Source: Myxococcales bacterium
Lineage (GTDB): Bacteria > Myxococcota_C > UBA6777
Length of the DNA: 64,000 nt
Direction of reading: 5' to 3'
Assembly: GCA_020632975.1 (NCBI GenBank)
Contig: JACKEL010000003.1
Coordinates: forward strand, 372,001 to 436,000
Shown: piece after piece, positions 52,127 through 60,311 of the stretch
Numbering within the stretch: the first letter of the stretch is position 1
Layout of the letters: each line of letters begins with the position of its first letter
Translations under genes and position numbers: made by a program
The notes under the pieces: model-generated
Told to the model about the DNA's origin: nothing
Seen by the model: only the letters and a program-made list of their open reading frames with translations
Database searches by the model: none

Positions 52127-54856
52127 GTGAGGGACGTTTCCTCGGGCGCGGTGGGAGAGCTTCTAGTGAATCCTCATTATCTTGAACGGTTTTTTTCTCC
52201 TCGTTCGATCGCGGTGATTGGTGCAACGGATCGCGAAGGTTCGGTGGGTCGGCAGATCTTGGAAAACTTGATCCAAGCGTCCTTTCAGGGCGAGTTGTAC
52301 CCCGTCAATCCCAAACACGATGAGTTGTTGGGGCTGCGATGTTACCCTGAAGTCGGGGCGATTGGCGCGCAAGTCGATCTTGCGGTGATCGTGACACCAG
52401 CCAAGACCCTCCCAAGTTTGGTGCGGGCCTGTGGTGAAGAAGATATCCGTTCGGCATTGGTGATCTCTGCGGGATTTAGCGAGATCGGCGCAGCAGGTGA
52501 ACATCTACAAGCACAGATGTTGGAAGAAGCGCGGCGTGCAGGCGTGCGTTTGATGGGGCCGAACTGTCTAGGGTTTATGCGTCCTAGCTTGGGGCTGAAC
52601 GCGACCTTTAGCAAAGGTGTGGCCTTGCCTGGGCATCTTGCTTTGGTCTCGCAGTCTGGGGCGTTGTGCACATCGATCCTCGACTGGGCACAAGAGAGTG
52701 GCGTGGGATTTTCGACGGTTGCGTCGCTGGGTGATCTGGCTGATGTGGGATTTGGTGAAGTCCTCGAATACCTCGCTTTGGACCCTGATACACACAGCAT
52801 CTTGTTGTATATCGAGGGCGTGCGGCATACGCGACGTTTTATGAGTGGTCTGCGGACTGCGGCGCGCCTCAAGCCCGTGATCGTGATCAAGGTGGGACGG
52901 CACAAACAAGGCGCACTCGCTGCACACTCTCATACAGGTTCTTTGGTGGGGATGGATGATGTCTTCGACGCGGCCTTGGAACGGGCTGGGGTCGTGCGTG
53001 TTTTTAGCATCGATCAGCTTTTCTCGACAGCGCAGCTTTTGGCGAGCGGCCATCGCGTGCGTGGTGGGCGTCTTGGGATCGTTACAAACGGCGGTGGACC
53101 CGGCGTGATGGTAACAGATCGTGCTGTGGACTTGGGGGTCGAGTTGTCGTCTCTCTCTGAGAAGACCCTCGACAAGCTCAATGCGTTGTTGCCCGCACAC
53201 TGGTCGCATAACAATCCTGTCGATATCTTGGGAGATGCGGCGCCTTCTGTGTACCAAGACGTGGTGTCTGTGTGCTTGCAGGATGAAAAGATCGATGGAT
53301 TGTTGGTGATGCTCGCTCCGCAAGCGATGACGGCGCCTTCAGAAGCCGCGCAAGCGGTCGTTGATGCGATCGAAAAGCAGAAAAAGCCTGTCTTGACGAG
53401 TTGGATGGGAGGCGCGCAAGTCGCCGAAGGAAGGGCGATCTTTGCCAAGCATCATGTCCCTCACTTCTCCAGTCCAGAGGCTGCGGTGGAGGCTTTCTCT
53501 TCTTTGGCGCGCTACCACCACAACCAAGCTTTGTTGTTACAAACGCCAGGACCGCTCTCTGATGCCCGTCCTCCCGACGTTGAGGGCGCACGTCTGATTA
53601 TCGAAGGAGCACTTGCACAAGGCCGCAAACAACTCAATCAGATCGAGTCCAAGGCGATCTTGCGCGCTTTTCATATCCCTACAGTGCAAGCGATCGAAGC
53701 CAAAAGCCCCCACGAAGCACTCGTTGTTGCGGAGACTTTGGGCTTTCCTGTGGCGATGAAGGTGCAGTCTGACGCGATCTTGCACAAAACGGATGTGGGC
53801 GGAGTTCGCTTGGGGATCCGCGATGCGGCACAAGTTCGTAGCACCTTCAATGAGTTGATGGCAGAGGTCCAACTTCACCGACCAGAGGCCAAGATCGATG
53901 GTGTGATCATTGAACAGATGGTGCACTCTTCCTCAAGTCGCGAAGTGATGGTCGGGGTCGTCCGCGATCAGGTCTTTGGGCCTGCGATCAGTTTTGGGAT
54001 GGGAGGCGTGTACGTCGAAGTCCTACGCGATCGGGCGATTGCGTTGCCACCGTTGAACGTGTTTTTGATCCAACGCATGATTGAGCGCACCAAAGCCTCC
54101 AAGCTCCTGGGCGAGTTTCGCGGGCAACCAGCGGCCAATATGGAAGCTTTGGAAGGGGTTTTGTTGCGGGTTTCTGAGATGGTGTGTGAGCTGCCTTGGA
54201 TCGTAGAGATGGATATCAATCCGTTGTTCGTCGATGCCGATGGTGCAGTCGCTTTGGACGCTCGCATCATCGTTGAGCGGCTTTCTGTGTTGCCTCGTCG
54301 CTATGGGCACATGGCGTTGCACCCGTATCCTTCGCATCTGATCAAGCGTTTGCAGTTGACTTGCGGAACGAACCTGACGATCCGTCCGATCCGACCAGAA
54401 GATGCGAAGATCGAGCTGGAGTTTGTGCGTGGTCTTTCTGCGGAGTCGCGTTATTTCCGCTTTATGCACGCGCTTCAAGAACTCAGCACACGGGATCTTG
54501 TGCGCTTTACGCAGCTCGATTACGACCGTGAGATGGCCCTGATCGCTGTCTTGGATCAAGATGGTGAAGGAGAAGTCGAGGTCGGCGTTGCGCGTTATAG
54601 CATCAATGCAGACGGTCAAAGCTGCGACTTTGCGTTGGTGGTTGCGGATGCTTGGCAAGGAAAAGGCTTGGGAAGCCGCTTGATGCATGAGTTGATCGAG
54701 GCGGCACGTGCTCGCGGTTTGGCCGAGATGCGAGGGGATATCCTCAGCGATAATCACAATATGTTGAAACTTGTGCGTTCTTTGGGCTTTTCGTGTCGAC
54801 TCAACGAAGAAGACGCGACGCTTCAACGAGCGGCGTTGGTGTTGCGCGGGGAGTAG
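52127..54856 (+). CDS. ADP-forming acyl-CoA synthetase / GNAT acetyltransferase (PatZ-like)
   Basis: 909 aa. CoA-binding Rossmann domain (FFSPRSIAVIGATDREGSVG), succinyl-CoA-synthetase-like alpha part (SQSGALC, AHSHTGSLVG), ATP-grasp beta part (about 500-720: FPVAMKVQSDAILHKTDVGGVRLG), then a GNAT domain (about 740-905: DAWQGKGLGSRLMHELIEAA). Same layout and size as E. coli PatZ (YfiQ), a protein-lysine acetyltransferase. In ADP-forming synthetases the His of the SHTG motif is phosphorylated; it is retained here, so synthetase activity may persist. GTG 52127 follows AGGGG; GTG 52166 is an alternative start. Confidence 0.92.
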   Translation: MRDVSSGAVGELLVNPHYLERFFSPRSIAVIGATDREGSVGRQILENLIQASFQGELYPVNPKHDELLGLRCYPEVGAIGAQVDLAVIVTPAKTLPSLVRACGEEDIRSALVISAGFSEIGAAGEHLQAQMLEEARRAGVRLMGPNCLGFMRPSLGLNATFSKGVALPGHLALVSQSGALCTSILDWAQESGVGFSTVASLGDLADVGFGEVLEYLALDPDTHSILLYIEGVRHTRRFMSGLRTAARLKPVIVIKVGRHKQGALAAHSHTGSLVGMDDVFDAALERAGVVRVFSIDQLFSTAQLLASGHRVRGGRLGIVTNGGGPGVMVTDRAVDLGVELSSLSEKTLDKLNALLPAHWSHNNPVDILGDAAPSVYQDVVSVCLQDEKIDGLLVMLAPQAMTAPSEAAQAVVDAIEKQKKPVLTSWMGGAQVAEGRAIFAKHHVPHFSSPEAAVEAFSSLARYHHNQALLLQTPGPLSDARPPDVEGARLIIEGALAQGRKQLNQIESKAILRAFHIPTVQAIEAKSPHEALVVAETLGFPVAMKVQSDAILHKTDVGGVRLGIRDAAQVRSTFNELMAEVQLHRPEAKIDGVIIEQMVHSSSSREVMVGVVRDQVFGPAISFGMGGVYVEVLRDRAIALPPLNVFLIQRMIERTKASKLLGEFRGQPAANMEALEGVLLRVSEMVCELPWIVEMDINPLFVDADGAVALDARIIVERLSVLPRRYGHMALHPYPSHLIKRLQLTCGTNLTIRPIRPEDAKIELEFVRGLSAESRYFRFMHALQELSTRDLVRFTQLDYDREMALIAVLDQDGEGEVEVGVARYSINADGQSCDFALVVADAWQGKGLGSRLMHELIEAARARGLAEMRGDILSDNHNMLKLVRSLGFSCRLNEEDATLQRAALVLRGE

Positions 54857-54878
54857 TGCTTCAAAAGAGGAGGGTTCC

Positions 54879-56210
54879 GTGTTTGCTTGGATGGCTGTCA
54901 GAGATCCATTGCTTCAAGGTGAGTTTTTGCCGATGGTGCGGTCGATCTTCGAGTTTTTTGGGCTGAGTGGTCTCTCTCGACTTTTGTTGCAGACCGTGTT
55001 GATGGCGATCGCGGTGGTCTTTGCTTGGGGCTTGGACTGGGCTTCTCGGCGTTTTGTGGTGGGGTGGATTCACTCGTTTGTCTTGCGTACAGAGAATCGT
55101 TGGGACGACGAGATGATGAAAGAGCATGTCTTCGAACGACTTGCGCACCTTGCCCCTGCGCTGGTCTTGTTTGGCTCCTCGCGTTTGATCTTTCCCATGG
55201 GATCGTGGGGAAGGGTCGTTGTCCAACATATCTCTGTGATCATGATCGTGTTGGTGGTGGTGTGGGCCTTGGATGGGATGGTCGATGCGTTGCTTGGGAT
55301 GCTTCGCACCATGGAAGGTATGCGTTACAAACCCCTCGAAAGCTACGGCCAAGTCATCAAGTTGGTCTTGGGGCTGGTCGCTGCGGTCTTGATCATCTCT
55401 GAGTTGATGGGGCGCTCGCCTTGGGCCTTGCTTGGGGGACTTGGGGCTTTTACTGCGGTCTTGATGTTGGTTTTTCGCGATAGCATCTTGGGATTTGTCG
55501 CGAGTGTGCAGATCAGTGCGCTCGATCTTGTCCGTGAGGGCGACTGGATCGAGATGCCAAAGTACGGCGCCAACGGTAGCATCGTGAGCTTTTCTTTGAC
55601 GACTGTGCGCGTGCAAAACTGGGACAAGACGATCACCACGATCCCTACGTACGCGCTAACAGCCGACTCTTTCAAGAATTGGCGGGGGATGTTTGAGGCA
55701 GGCGCTCGCCGCATCAAACGTTCGATCCATCTCGATATGACCAGCGTTTGTTTTCTCGATCTCGCGATGCTTGAAAAATTAAAGAAGATCCAGATCCTAC
55801 GTCCTTATCTGGATGCTAAAGAAGCTGAGATCGCCACGTGGAACCAAGAACGACATATCGATCCTTCTTCCCCTGTAAATGGGCGGCAGATGACCAATGT
55901 AGGGACGTTTCGGGCTTATCTTGAGACCTACCTAGAACAACATCCCAAGATCGATACGCGCATGACCTTTTTGGTGCACCAACTTGAACCTGGACCACAG
56001 GGTCTTCCCATCGAGATCTACGTTTTCACACGTGAGCAAAGTTGGGTACCTTACGAAAAACTTATCTCCGATATCTTTGATCATATCCTCGCGATCCTGC
56101 CGATCTTTTCGTTGCGTGTGTATCAGTCTCTTCATGGTGCTGATGTTCGTGCTTTGCTCTCGATGGCTGCGACCGATACGCCTACTCCACCCGAAGATAT
56201 CGAGATCTGA
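54879..56210 (+). CDS. MscS-family mechanosensitive channel, YbdG/MscM-like
   Basis: 443 aa. Opens on membrane tension to release solutes. GTG 54879 follows AGAGGAGGG. Five or so N-terminal TM helices, then the pore helix region (LLGGLGAFTAVLMLVFRDSILGFVASVQI) and the beta domain (VREGDWIEMPKYGANGSIVSFSLTTVRVQNWDKTITTIPTYAL), which fits the YbdG type by the NWDKT/IPTYAL signature. A long C-terminal cytoplasmic domain follows. Only 22 nt after the PatZ-like gene. Confidence 0.93.
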   Translation: MFAWMAVRDPLLQGEFLPMVRSIFEFFGLSGLSRLLLQTVLMAIAVVFAWGLDWASRRFVVGWIHSFVLRTENRWDDEMMKEHVFERLAHLAPALVLFGSSRLIFPMGSWGRVVVQHISVIMIVLVVVWALDGMVDALLGMLRTMEGMRYKPLESYGQVIKLVLGLVAAVLIISELMGRSPWALLGGLGAFTAVLMLVFRDSILGFVASVQISALDLVREGDWIEMPKYGANGSIVSFSLTTVRVQNWDKTITTIPTYALTADSFKNWRGMFEAGARRIKRSIHLDMTSVCFLDLAMLEKLKKIQILRPYLDAKEAEIATWNQERHIDPSSPVNGRQMTNVGTFRAYLETYLEQHPKIDTRMTFLVHQLEPGPQGLPIEIYVFTREQSWVPYEKLISDIFDHILAILPIFSLRVYQSLHGADVRALLSMAATDTPTPPEDIEI

Positions 56211-56407
56211 TCTTCCCTGCCCAAGAGAATCCTCTCCCTTTCATCCACGAAGGGGATTGAGACTTTGCTGCTTGTCTTCGACTTAAACTAAAGGCACATA
56301 ATGGATTGTATGGCTTGCTTCTCAAGCTGTTAGACGATCATCTTACGAGAAAGAAAAGGGGTTTCTTGTGAGTTGATCGTTGGGATGGGTTTCCAAGAGG
56401 AGGGAAG

Positions 56408-56725
56408 ATGACAACGAAGATCTTATCGATTGTTTCGGAGGTTCAGCGTTTTTTGCAGGGGTGCGCGTTCAATGGCGCGCTTGATCCTTATGCAAGGGTT
56501 TTGTTGGAGGAGATCGATGACTTGCTACCTTTGTTGGAGCGCCGTGAGTCAGGTCGAGGTTCTAGCAGCAAAGAACACGAAGCGGTGAACACTTTGAAGA
56601 TCCTGTTTGCACCCACTGGACCGCTTCAAGAGATGGCTTTGGATCATGGTTGGGCTGAAGCTTACATGAAACTTGCGAAAAAGGCGGGAGCGTGGATCGA
56701 AGAAGCAAGGAGGGTTCGGGTCTAG
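56408..56725 (+). CDS. small hypothetical protein
   Basis: 105 aa, not recognised. Excellent AAGAGGAGGG before the ATG and normal codon use support a real gene. Soluble, mostly helical, no Cys cluster or TM helix; one Cys at residue 19. The 197-nt gap upstream contains a weak promoter-like TTGTCT/CATAAT pair with 19-nt spacing (56272-56302). Downstream it converges with the NmrA-like gene. Confidence 0.65.
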   Translation: MTTKILSIVSEVQRFLQGCAFNGALDPYARVLLEEIDDLLPLLERRESGRGSSSKEHEAVNTLKILFAPTGPLQEMALDHGWAEAYMKLAKKAGAWIEEARRVRV

Positions 56726-56849
56726 AACCTTTTTGGGGTGGGGTCTGGACGATGTCTGCGGGGTGGGAGCTTTGTGAGGTCGGGAGCTTTTCGTTGCGTT
56801 GGGAAAGCATGTTGAGGAGAGGATGCTTGCCCTGTCAGCGTTTGAGCGC

Positions 56850-57713
56850 CTAGGCCAACCGAGCTTTTTGGGTGGCGAGATAGTCTTTCATACGAAGGGC
56901 GGGGCGGCCAAGGACTTTTTCTACATCGTGAGCCACCGCTTCTGCCCAACCGTTCGCCTTGATCTGTTCGAGGTCCAACAGATCCTTGATCAGCCATTCT
57001 GGAAGTCCATTCGAACGCATACCACCCGCGTATTGCTCGGGAGATAGGTTCACATAGTGGATATCACGACCGACGATCCCACTGAGGATCTGTGCGACCT
57101 CGTTTTCGCTCAAAGCCTCAGGCCCTGTGAGGACGTAGGTTTGGCCTGCGTGATCTTGCGGCGCCATCAGGACCTTGGCACCGACTTCCCCGATATCTCT
57201 CGCGCTGACATAAGAGATCTTGCCGTCTCCAGCGGCCCCATAAAAAGCATTGTCTCGTTGGATGCTTCCGCCTGTGTAGTTGAGGACGTTGTCTTGGAAA
57301 AAGGTTGGGGCCAGCAAGGTCCAGCCAAGTCCGCTTTCTTTGATCAACTCGTCGCAAACACCGTGGTGACGGCCAGGACCGATCCCATTTGCATCTGCTC
57401 CTACCACAGACAAGCGCACGACATGTTGGATGCCCGCTTGCTTTGCGGCTTGTAAAGCCAACCGAGCGTAGGGCACGGGATCTTCTGCGAGGGGTGTTAA
57501 CAAAAATAAGGTCGAGGCACCGCGCATCGCTTCTTCGAGAGTTTCAGGACGATCGTAATCGAAAGTGACTGTTTCTGCGCCTCGATCTCGTAGTGCTACT
57601 GCTTTGTCCGTATTGCGGACGCCCACACGAACTTCCGCACCCGCTACCAAAAGAGCTTCCAAGACAGCTCCACCAATCGTTCCTGTCGCGCCAGTTACCA
57701 AGATCTTGCTCAT
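56850..57713 (-). CDS. NmrA-like NAD(P)-binding oxidoreductase
   Basis: 287 aa atypical short-chain dehydrogenase. NAD(P) site ILVTGATGTIGGAVLEALL, then VRNTDKAVALRDRGAETVTFD and VVRLSVVGADANG. Lacks the YxxxK catalytic pair of classical SDRs at the expected place, as in NmrA/quinone-oxidoreductase-2 types, so it may be a redox sensor or quinone reductase. Divergent from a LysR gene that probably controls it. The ATG at 57713 is preceded by GGGAG. Confidence 0.88.
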   Translation of the reverse strand: MSKILVTGATGTIGGAVLEALLVAGAEVRVGVRNTDKAVALRDRGAETVTFDYDRPETLEEAMRGASTLFLLTPLAEDPVPYARLALQAAKQAGIQHVVRLSVVGADANGIGPGRHHGVCDELIKESGLGWTLLAPTFFQDNVLNYTGGSIQRDNAFYGAAGDGKISYVSARDIGEVGAKVLMAPQDHAGQTYVLTGPEALSENEVAQILSGIVGRDIHYVNLSPEQYAGGMRSNGLPEWLIKDLLDLEQIKANGWAEAVAHDVEKVLGRPALRMKDYLATQKARLA

Positions 57714-57814
57714 GACAAAACTCCCTCATTTGGGGGCAAATGATATGCCCGTTGTTTTCCGTCTCGCTGATCTTGTATGTAGTCGGACTTTATTATGATT
57801 TCAATTCATCCTTT

Positions 57815-57843
57815 GTTATGAGAAAATAAGTAAAACTTATAAC
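57815..57843. promoter_or_regulatory. candidate LysR operator in AT-rich divergent region
   Basis: GTTATGAG (57815-57822) and CTTATAAC (57836-57843) are complementary except for one position, spaced by 13 nt, just before the LysR RBS. The 145-nt divergent region is much more AT-rich than its surroundings. Confidence 0.4.
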
Positions 57844-57858
57844 ATAGGAGGCAAGAGC

Positions 57859-58803
57859 TTGAGCGCGTTTGATCTCACCAAGATCGATATGAACCTGCTT
57901 GTGGTGTTGGATATCTTGCTAGAGGAACGAAGCGTTTCGCGTGCGGCCTCACGTTTGTATGTGACACAACCCGCGATCAGCCAGAGTTTGCGGCGTTTGC
58001 GACGCTTGTTTGATGATCCGCTTTTGGTGCGCGTAAAAGGGAGGATGGAACCCACCCCCAAAGCACTCCATTTACAATCGTCTCTGCGGGCGGCGCTTTT
58101 GCGATTACGTTCCGCGGTGGAGGGAGAGCCTGCGTTTGAGCCGTCAACTTCGACGATGCGCTTTCGTATTGCGACCTTGGATTATGTGATGACAGCCTTG
58201 ATCCCGATGTTTGTGGGACTCTTGCAGCGAGAAGCCCCTGGAATCGACCTCACGATCTCGGCTCTTTCGTCGCATCGGGTGTTTTCTGCGTTGGAGTCGG
58301 GCGAGGTCGATCTCGCTTTGGGCGTGTTTCCCGTGTTTCCATCGCATATCTCGTCTGAAGTGCTGTACCACGAGCATTTCTTGGGTTTGGTGAGAGAAGG
58401 GCATCCTCTTGCACAAGCTCCCCCTTGTATCGAGGAGTATGTGTCTTATCCACATATCTTGGTGAGCACCACTGGGGAAGGGGAAAGCATCGTCGAGCGA
58501 ACCCTGCGAGGACAAGGCTTGAAGAGGCGGATCGCTGTGCGGGTTCCTTACTTTTTGGCGATCCCTCCGCTTTTACAAGAAACCCAACTCGTCGCGACTT
58601 TGCCCGCGCAACTGGTCATGCGGATGCAGCAGTCTTATCCGTTGTTTGTCTTTGCGCCTCCTTTGGAGATCCCCACCTTTCCTGTGGAGATGGCTTGGTC
58701 TGTGCGTTTGGATGCGGTCGATGCACATCTTTGGTTACGTGAGAAGATCAAGCAACTGATCAAAGATGTGTTGCTGTTAGGTCGGGCGGGATCTCCTCGG
58801 TAG
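57859..58803 (+). CDS. LysR family transcriptional regulator (NodD/LinR-like type)
   Basis: 314 aa. DLTKIDMNLLVVLDILLEERSVSRAASRLYVTQPAISQSLRRLRRLFDDPLLVR is the form typical of the NodD/SyrM/NahR branch. TTG start at 57859, 7 nt after AGGAGG. Divergent from the NmrA-like gene; likely regulates it. A three-copy hairpin repeat begins 8 nt after its stop codon. Confidence 0.92.
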   Translation: MSAFDLTKIDMNLLVVLDILLEERSVSRAASRLYVTQPAISQSLRRLRRLFDDPLLVRVKGRMEPTPKALHLQSSLRAALLRLRSAVEGEPAFEPSTSTMRFRIATLDYVMTALIPMFVGLLQREAPGIDLTISALSSHRVFSALESGEVDLALGVFPVFPSHISSEVLYHEHFLGLVREGHPLAQAPPCIEEYVSYPHILVSTTGEGESIVERTLRGQGLKRRIAVRVPYFLAIPPLLQETQLVATLPAQLVMRMQQSYPLFVFAPPLEIPTFPVEMAWSVRLDAVDAHLWLREKIKQLIKDVLLLGRAGSPR

Positions 58804-58811
58804 ATAGGGCG

Positions 58812-59004
58812 GCGAAGGCCAATGGGATATCCTCTCTCTGGGGCGGCCCTCCGTGGCCGCCCGACTGACGGAGGTTTGCGAAGGCCAAGAGGGGATCTCC
58901 TATTTCTGGGGCGGGCCTCCGTGGCCGCCCGACTGAAGGAGGTTTGCGAAGGCCAATGGGGATATCTCCTATTTCTGGGGCGGCCTCCGTGGCCGCCCGA
59001 CTCG
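58812..59004. repeat. three tandem copies of a 66-68 bp hairpin repeat
   Basis: Units begin at GCGAAGGCC: 58812 (66 bp), 58878 (68 bp) and 58946 (incomplete, to about 59004). Each contains GGGCGGCC - short loop - GGCCGCCC, a near-perfect 8-bp GC-rich palindrome (loop around CTCCGT), then CCGACTGA-GGAGGTTT. The second copy has one extra G in the left arm. The array directly follows the LysR stop and might end transcription or fold in mRNA. Not a CRISPR: spacing is constant and spacers are not unique. Confidence 0.9.
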
Positions 59005-59437
59005 AGGTATTCGATGCTGTAATAGATGGTGAATCTCTTGAATATTCGGATGGAAAAGGATTTGGGGATGTTTCTTTTTTGTGATGATTTCGATTCACTT
59101 CGATAGACGTCTTTTTGTGATGGTGGATTCGCATTAGAGGTTTGATGTGTCTATCCTGTCGGATAATCGGGATGTATGCGTCTGTTTGTTTTTTGTTGTG
59201 GGTGGTGCAAAAGATGGATAAAAAAAAGTGCGTCTTTTCATCCATATAAGAGATTGTCGTAGACTTTCGAAAAATCGAGATACTATCAGCGGCGATTCCA
59301 ATGCATTGAAACAGGTCCCACGAATGACGTCTTTTGGGTCCGTACTTGCGCCTCTTTTTCAAGGCTTGTTTCGAGTGCAGAAGAACGCCATCCGCCTTCC
59401 TTTTTTGATGTTCGTTTTTGTGCGAAAGGACCCTCAA
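59005..59437. other. AT-rich intergenic region
   Basis: 433 nt without a supported gene. Several T-runs, and a loosely repeated phrase TTTTTGTGATG at about 59072 and 59111. No convincing promoter pair found. It differs in base composition from flanking genes. Confidence 0.4.
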
Positions 59438-60001
59438 ATGAGCCAAGATACGAATAAGTATTCCCCTTCTTTTGCTTTTTCTCTGTCCATGAAAGCGTTG
59501 TTGCACACTTCGGCAGTTGCGAGCTTTTTGGCGATTGATGGGAACCGCAGTCTTTTTGCGAGTCGCCCGATCAAGGCAGGCCAAGTGATCGATGTCTTGC
59601 CATTGGTTTCTGTGCAAGACAAACCCACTCGTTTTACCGTACAGACGGGCGCGGAGCAGCACATCGATATCGGCGAGATGTGGGCTTGCGGTAACCACTC
59701 TTGTTCTCCTTCCATCCTTTTCGATACGACGCGGATGTTGGTGACAGCCACCCGCGATATCAAAGAGGGTGAGGAGTTGACGTTCTTTTATCCTTCGACA
59801 GAGTGGGACATGGCGGAACCTTTTTTGTGTCACTGTGGGGCGGATGGATGTCTGCAACATATCTCTGGGGCGCGTTATCTCCAAACGCCCGTGTTGATGC
59901 GTTACTTTCTCAACGAGCATATCTTGGCGATGGTGTCTGCGCGAGATGCACAAGACATGGAGAGCCTAGCGATGCATGAAGGAGAGGAGCTGGGGCGTTA
60001 G
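59438..60001 (+). CDS. small SET-domain protein
   Basis: 187 aa. SET lysine-methyltransferase fold: LFASRPIKAGQVIDVLP at the start, the AdoMet/substrate motif GNHSCSPSILFD (NHSC), GEELTFFYPSTEWDM, and a post-SET-like zinc cluster FLCHCGADGCLQ. Family enzymes methylate lysines of histones or other proteins; the bacterial target is unknown. ATG 59438 is 7 nt after AAAGGA; the frame is open 70 codons upstream but without RBS. Flanked by AT-rich spacer and a tandem repeat, suggestive of acquisition. Confidence 0.85.
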   Translation: MSQDTNKYSPSFAFSLSMKALLHTSAVASFLAIDGNRSLFASRPIKAGQVIDVLPLVSVQDKPTRFTVQTGAEQHIDIGEMWACGNHSCSPSILFDTTRMLVTATRDIKEGEELTFFYPSTEWDMAEPFLCHCGADGCLQHISGARYLQTPVLMRYFLNEHILAMVSARDAQDMESLAMHEGEELGR

Positions 60002-60030
60002 AAAGAGGTGGTGCGTTAGAAAGATGTGGT
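59995..60030. repeat. 18-bp tandem duplication at the SET gene stop
   Basis: GCGTTAGAAAGAGGTGGT (59995-60012) is followed at once by the same 18 bases with one change (60013-60030). The first copy contains the SET stop codon TAG. Rest of the 60002-60311 gap holds no supported gene. Confidence 0.8.
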
Positions 60031-60311
60031 GCATTCGGTGGGGACGGGGTTTCGAGGCAGGGAACATCAATAGACAAACCATTCACCAACCAACATCGCA
60101 GAACGTGTCGTGCAACGATCACTTTGGACTGAAAGTGTCATGCTAGCTCGGTCGATTCGTCGTGTGGTGTACGTTCCTTGTAGATTGCTAGAGGGCATAT
60201 CGCAACCGTGTCCAGGGTCTTCGTTGAGGGTCAGGGCTTGGTTGATGAGGGTATATGTACCTTCTCTTTTTTGTTTCTTTTGTTTTGGTAAAGGAGCGTG
60301 AGAGGGTCTTT

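Noticed and set aside
58812..59004. CRISPR array
   Set aside because: Units are directly adjacent with the same sequence throughout; no unique spacers and no cas genes.
58760..59953. Long minus-strand open frame of about 397 codons with repeated peptide
   Set aside because: It is antisense to the SET gene and runs through the hairpin repeats; the repeated peptide is just the repeat DNA read in that frame.
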